The translations under genes were made by a program, and so were the position numbers. A model generated the notes under the pieces. It did not search any database, had not been told where the DNA came from, and saw nothing but the letters and a program-made list of their open reading frames with translations. A stretch of DNA of 64,000 nucleotides, from positions 776,001 to 840,000 of the forward strand of contig NZ_CP141799.1 in the NCBI RefSeq assembly GCF_035621475.1, in the 5' to 3' direction. The first letter of the stretch is position 1; each line of letters begins with the position of its first letter. Of the stretch, positions 61,911 to 64,000 are shown in pieces. This DNA comes from Pseudomonas paeninsulae (lineage in GTDB: Bacteria > Pseudomonadota > Gammaproteobacteria > Pseudomonadales > Pseudomonadaceae).

Positions 61911-62255
61911 TCAGACCTTCCTGACGAACTCGGATTTGAGCTTCATGGCGCCGATGCCGTCGATCTTGCAGTCGATGTCGTGGTCGCCGTCGCACAGGCG
62001 GATGCCCTTGACCTTGGTGCCGACCTTGACCACCAGCGAGGAACCTTTGACCTTGAGGTCTTTGATCACGGTGATGGTGTCGCCATCCTGCAGCACGTTG
62101 CCGGCCGAATCCTTGATCACTTTGTCGTCGTCTGTCGCGGCGTCGGCTGCGCCATCGGCAGACCACTCGTGGGCGCATTCCGGACAGATCAGCAGCTGGC
62201 CGTCTTCATAGCTGAATTCGGAATTGCATTTGGGGCAGGGAGGCAGAGTGCTCAC
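61911..62255 (-). CDS. yjdM: zinc ribbon protein YjdM (PhnA family)
   Basis: A 114-residue cytoplasmic protein of the PhnA/YjdM family. The N-terminal zinc ribbon has CPKCNSEF and CPECAHEW. The PhnA core is [20 protein letters not shown] and [19 protein letters not shown]. Despite the old name (alkylphosphonate uptake), the physiological role of this family is not settled and it is not the phosphonoacetate hydrolase. Two further cysteines lie in the C-terminal half. Confidence 0.95.
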   Translation of the reverse strand: MSTLPPCPKCNSEFSYEDGQLLICPECAHEWSADGAADAATDDDKVIKDSAGNVLQDGDTITVIKDLKVKGSSLVVKVGTKVKGIRLCDGDHDIDCKIDGIGAMKLKSEFVRKV

Positions 62256-62397
62256 GGCGGGTCCTTTGGGGCAGGGTTATTCAAAGCCGCATATTATATA
62301 GGGTTTTGTCGTGGGGTTGAGCCTGCGCGGCGCGCGGCACTCCCCGGCCTGTCACGCAGACCCCCGCCGCCTGCGATAGCGGGACGCAAAGGCGGCG

Positions 62398-62772
62398 CTA
62401 CCAGCGTGGCGCGTAATAACCGCGGTTATGCCGTTGGTGCTTGCGGTAGTGGTGCTTGTGCTGGCGGAACTTGTGGCTCGGCCCGTACTGGTAATACGGC
62501 CTGACCTCCACCGGATAGGGCCGGTAGTACACCGGAGGCGCCTGGTAGTAGCGCGGATAGGGCTCGTAGTAGACAGGTGGTGGCGGCGCGCCGATTTCGA
62601 CATACACCGGCACCCGGTCATAGCGGCTATTGGCGACGATGACGCCGCCGACTACGGCCCCGACGAGCGCGCCGGCAATCACGGCATTGCGCTCGGAACC
62701 ATGCGCCGAGGCCTCGCCCGCCAGGGCCAGACTAGCTACAAGCACGGCCAGTAAAGGAACACGACCAGTCAT
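62398..62772 (-). CDS. exported Pro/Tyr-rich protein with glycine-zipper-like helix
   Basis: A 124-residue protein. A signal peptide (MTGRVPLLAVLVASLALAGE, then ASA) is followed by the glycine-rich helix AVIAGALVGAVVGGVIVANS. A Pro/Tyr-rich region with repeated PPPVYYEPYP/PPVYYRPYP-like units and a His/Lys/Arg-rich tail (KFRQHKHHYRKHQRHNRGYY) end the protein. Such small proteins are common in Pseudomonas as envelope-associated hypothetical proteins. AGGAG lies 7 bases before ATG 62772. No function can be assigned. Confidence 0.75.
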   Translation of the reverse strand: MTGRVPLLAVLVASLALAGEASAHGSERNAVIAGALVGAVVGGVIVANSRYDRVPVYVEIGAPPPPVYYEPYPRYYQAPPVYYRPYPVEVRPYYQYGPSHKFRQHKHHYRKHQRHNRGYYAPRW

Positions 62773-63048
62773 GAGCGGATCTCCTGCAAATCGTCGGCAG
62801 GTGCCGGTTACATCATTTGACTGGCAGGCCGGTGAAAAATCACCGAATGCCGATGTAAAATTTGTGTAAAACCGCAGGCGCCAGCGCTGGCAAAAGGCCG
62901 TGGGGACTGTTGCTGAGGCGCGCGTTGCCGGCACCTGGGCTAGCCAGCGAGGGCCGGTAGGCGCAAGGGGCTTTATTGATTCAACGCAGTGCTGGCTGAT
63001 TGCTAGCGCTTAGACTGGGCGGATGCTCCCTGCCTAGGCCTGTTGCCC

Positions 63049-64000
63049 ATGTCGCTACTGATCACCGATCGCCAGCAATTGCTTGATCATTTGCGTTTGC
63101 GGGCTGAAATCGAGCGACCACATCAGCTGCTGGGCGATCTCTTGGTGGATGGCGGGCACCTCGATCCGCAGAACTTGCAGCAGGCGTTGCATCTGCAGGA
63201 GCAACAGCCCGACACCGGACGGCTCGGGCAGATCCTGCTCCAGCAGGAGCTGATCGATAAGCAGCATCTGGCCGAGGCGCTGGTGCAGCAACTGGGTATC
63301 GCGCGGGTCAATCTGGATGTCTTCAGGGTCGAGCAACCGGCATTGCTCCTGCTGCCTGAGCGCCTGGCTCGGGAGCAGCAAGTATTGCCGCTGATGCTGG
63401 AGGGCGAGTTGTTGGTGGTGGCCACGCCAACGCCCTCGAACGGCGATTTGCTGCACCTGCTCGGCTTTGTTACCGGCAAGCAGGTCGAAGCCATCCATGC
63501 GCGGGACGATGAGGTGGATGCGGCGATCAATCTGCACTACGGCGCGGCCACTGCGTTGGAATTACCCGAACACCAGGGCCCGGAGTCCGAGTTGAGCCTG
63601 CACCGCATCAAGCAGTTGGCCGAGGACAAGCCGACGGTGCGCTTTGTCGATAGCCTGCTGGAAGATGCAATCAGCCGTCACGCCTCGGACATCCATCTGC
63701 GCCCCGGCGAGCGGGACGTCACCGTGCTGTTTCGCATCGATGGCGTGCTGATGGAGATCCGCCGGATCAAGCCCGGCAACCTGCCGGCGATTGTCAGCCG
63801 GATCAAGATCATCGGCGGCATGAACATCGCCGAGCGGCGCCTGCCCCAGGATGGTCGTCATCTGGTGCGACTAGCCGATCGCACTATCGATTTGCGCCTG
63901 TCGATCATGCCGACGGTGCATGGCGAAAGCGTGGTGATCCGCATCCTCGACACCCAGCAGAGCCTCAAAACGCTCGATCAGATCGGTTTCAGCCGCGAGG
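63049..64000 (+). CDS. PilB/GspE-family secretion ATPase with MshEN-like N-terminus (3' truncated by window)
   Basis: The first 317 residues of a type II secretion/type IV pilus assembly ATPase. Residues about 25-95 hold two helical repeats of the MshEN type (LLGDLLVDGGHLDPQNLQQA and RLGQILLQQELIDKQHLAEA), a domain that can bind c-di-GMP. From about 180 the ATPase N2 region follows, with PTVRFVDSLLEDAISRHASD, IHLRPGERD and GMNIAERRLPQDGRH, which are family hallmarks. Walker A lies beyond the window. The ribosome site is weak. Without downstream genes I cannot say which secretion or pilus system it serves. Confidence 0.88.
   Translation, partial: MSLLITDRQQLLDHLRLRAEIERPHQLLGDLLVDGGHLDPQNLQQALHLQEQQPDTGRLGQILLQQELIDKQHLAEALVQQLGIARVNLDVFRVEQPALLLLPERLAREQQVLPLMLEGELLVVATPTPSNGDLLHLLGFVTGKQVEAIHARDDEVDAAINLHYGAATALELPEHQGPESELSLHRIKQLAEDKPTVRFVDSLLEDAISRHASDIHLRPGERDVTVLFRIDGVLMEIRRIKPGNLPAIVSRIKIIGGMNIAERRLPQDGRHLVRLADRTIDLRLSIMPTVHGESVVIRILDTQQSLKTLDQIGFSRE

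Overview
This window is chromosomal DNA of a Pseudomonas species. The gene order parE-(phytase-like)-(retropepsin)-parC ... serB-fimX-psd-rhdA-motAB-rsgA-orn-queG-nnr-tsaE-amiB-mutL-miaA-hfq-hflXKC-hisZ-purA-tRNA-Leu-rnr-rlmB-rpsF-rpsR-rplI-dnaB-alr-ygiQ is the arrangement I recall from the PA4967-PA4928 block of P. aeruginosa, and the proteins read as clear orthologues. High GC, GC-rich third positions, long antisense shadow frames and Pseudomonas-type REP hairpins agree. Some local differences (an MCE/Mla-type ABC cassette after parC, a dead alcohol dehydrogenase next to serB, and everything beyond 55 kb) suggest a species other than P. aeruginosa.

Layout. 0-5.7 kb: topoisomerase IV genes parE and parC with two envelope-type genes between them, coupled by stop/start overlaps. 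5.7-9.3 kb: four-gene MCE lipid-transport cassette (STAS-permease fusion, ATPase, MCE protein, auxiliary lipoprotein). 9.3-12.3 kb: divergent AhpA/YtjB-like membrane protein and serB. 12.3-13.0 kb: zinc alcohol dehydrogenase pseudogene. 13.2-20.6 kb: minus-strand run fimX, PilZ-like protein, psd, rhdA, HDOD protein. 20.8-22.6 kb: motAB. 22.7-26.5 kb: rsgA, membrane methyltransferase, orn, queG. 26.6-39.6 kb: a long plus-strand run from nnr to purA. 39.7-41.7 kb: a chemoreceptor. 41.8-42.0 kb: tRNA-Leu(CAG) with a near-consensus promoter and a terminator. 42.1-50.6 kb: rnr, rlmB, rpsF-rpsR-DUF2232-rplI, dnaB and alr. 50.6-55.1 kb: a 7TMR-DISM/GGDEF protein and ygiQ.

55-64 kb is more accessory: a YegD-like Hsp70, two small membrane proteins, an orphan periplasmic sugar-binding protein, an oxaloacetate decarboxylase of the PEP mutase family, a TorF-like putative porin, YjdM, a Pro/Tyr-rich exported protein, and the 5' part of a PilB/GspE-type ATPase with an MshEN-like N-terminus that runs off the window. 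Most repeats sit in or near this part.

Functionally the window mixes housekeeping (replication, translation, RNA decay, amino-acid and purine synthesis, cell wall) with motility and cyclic-di-GMP functions (FimX, PilZ-like, DISM-GGDEF, MshEN-type ATPase, MotAB, chemoreceptor). I see no phage, integrase, CRISPR, toxin-antitoxin or obvious defence locus. The most noteworthy items are a two-copy long palindromic repeat family, a second repeat family sharing a 22-bp exact match, the hybrid Mla/Pqi-like cassette, a degenerate cyclase-like domain in the AhpA-like protein, and the multiply broken alcohol dehydrogenase. I cannot claim a clearly new biological system.
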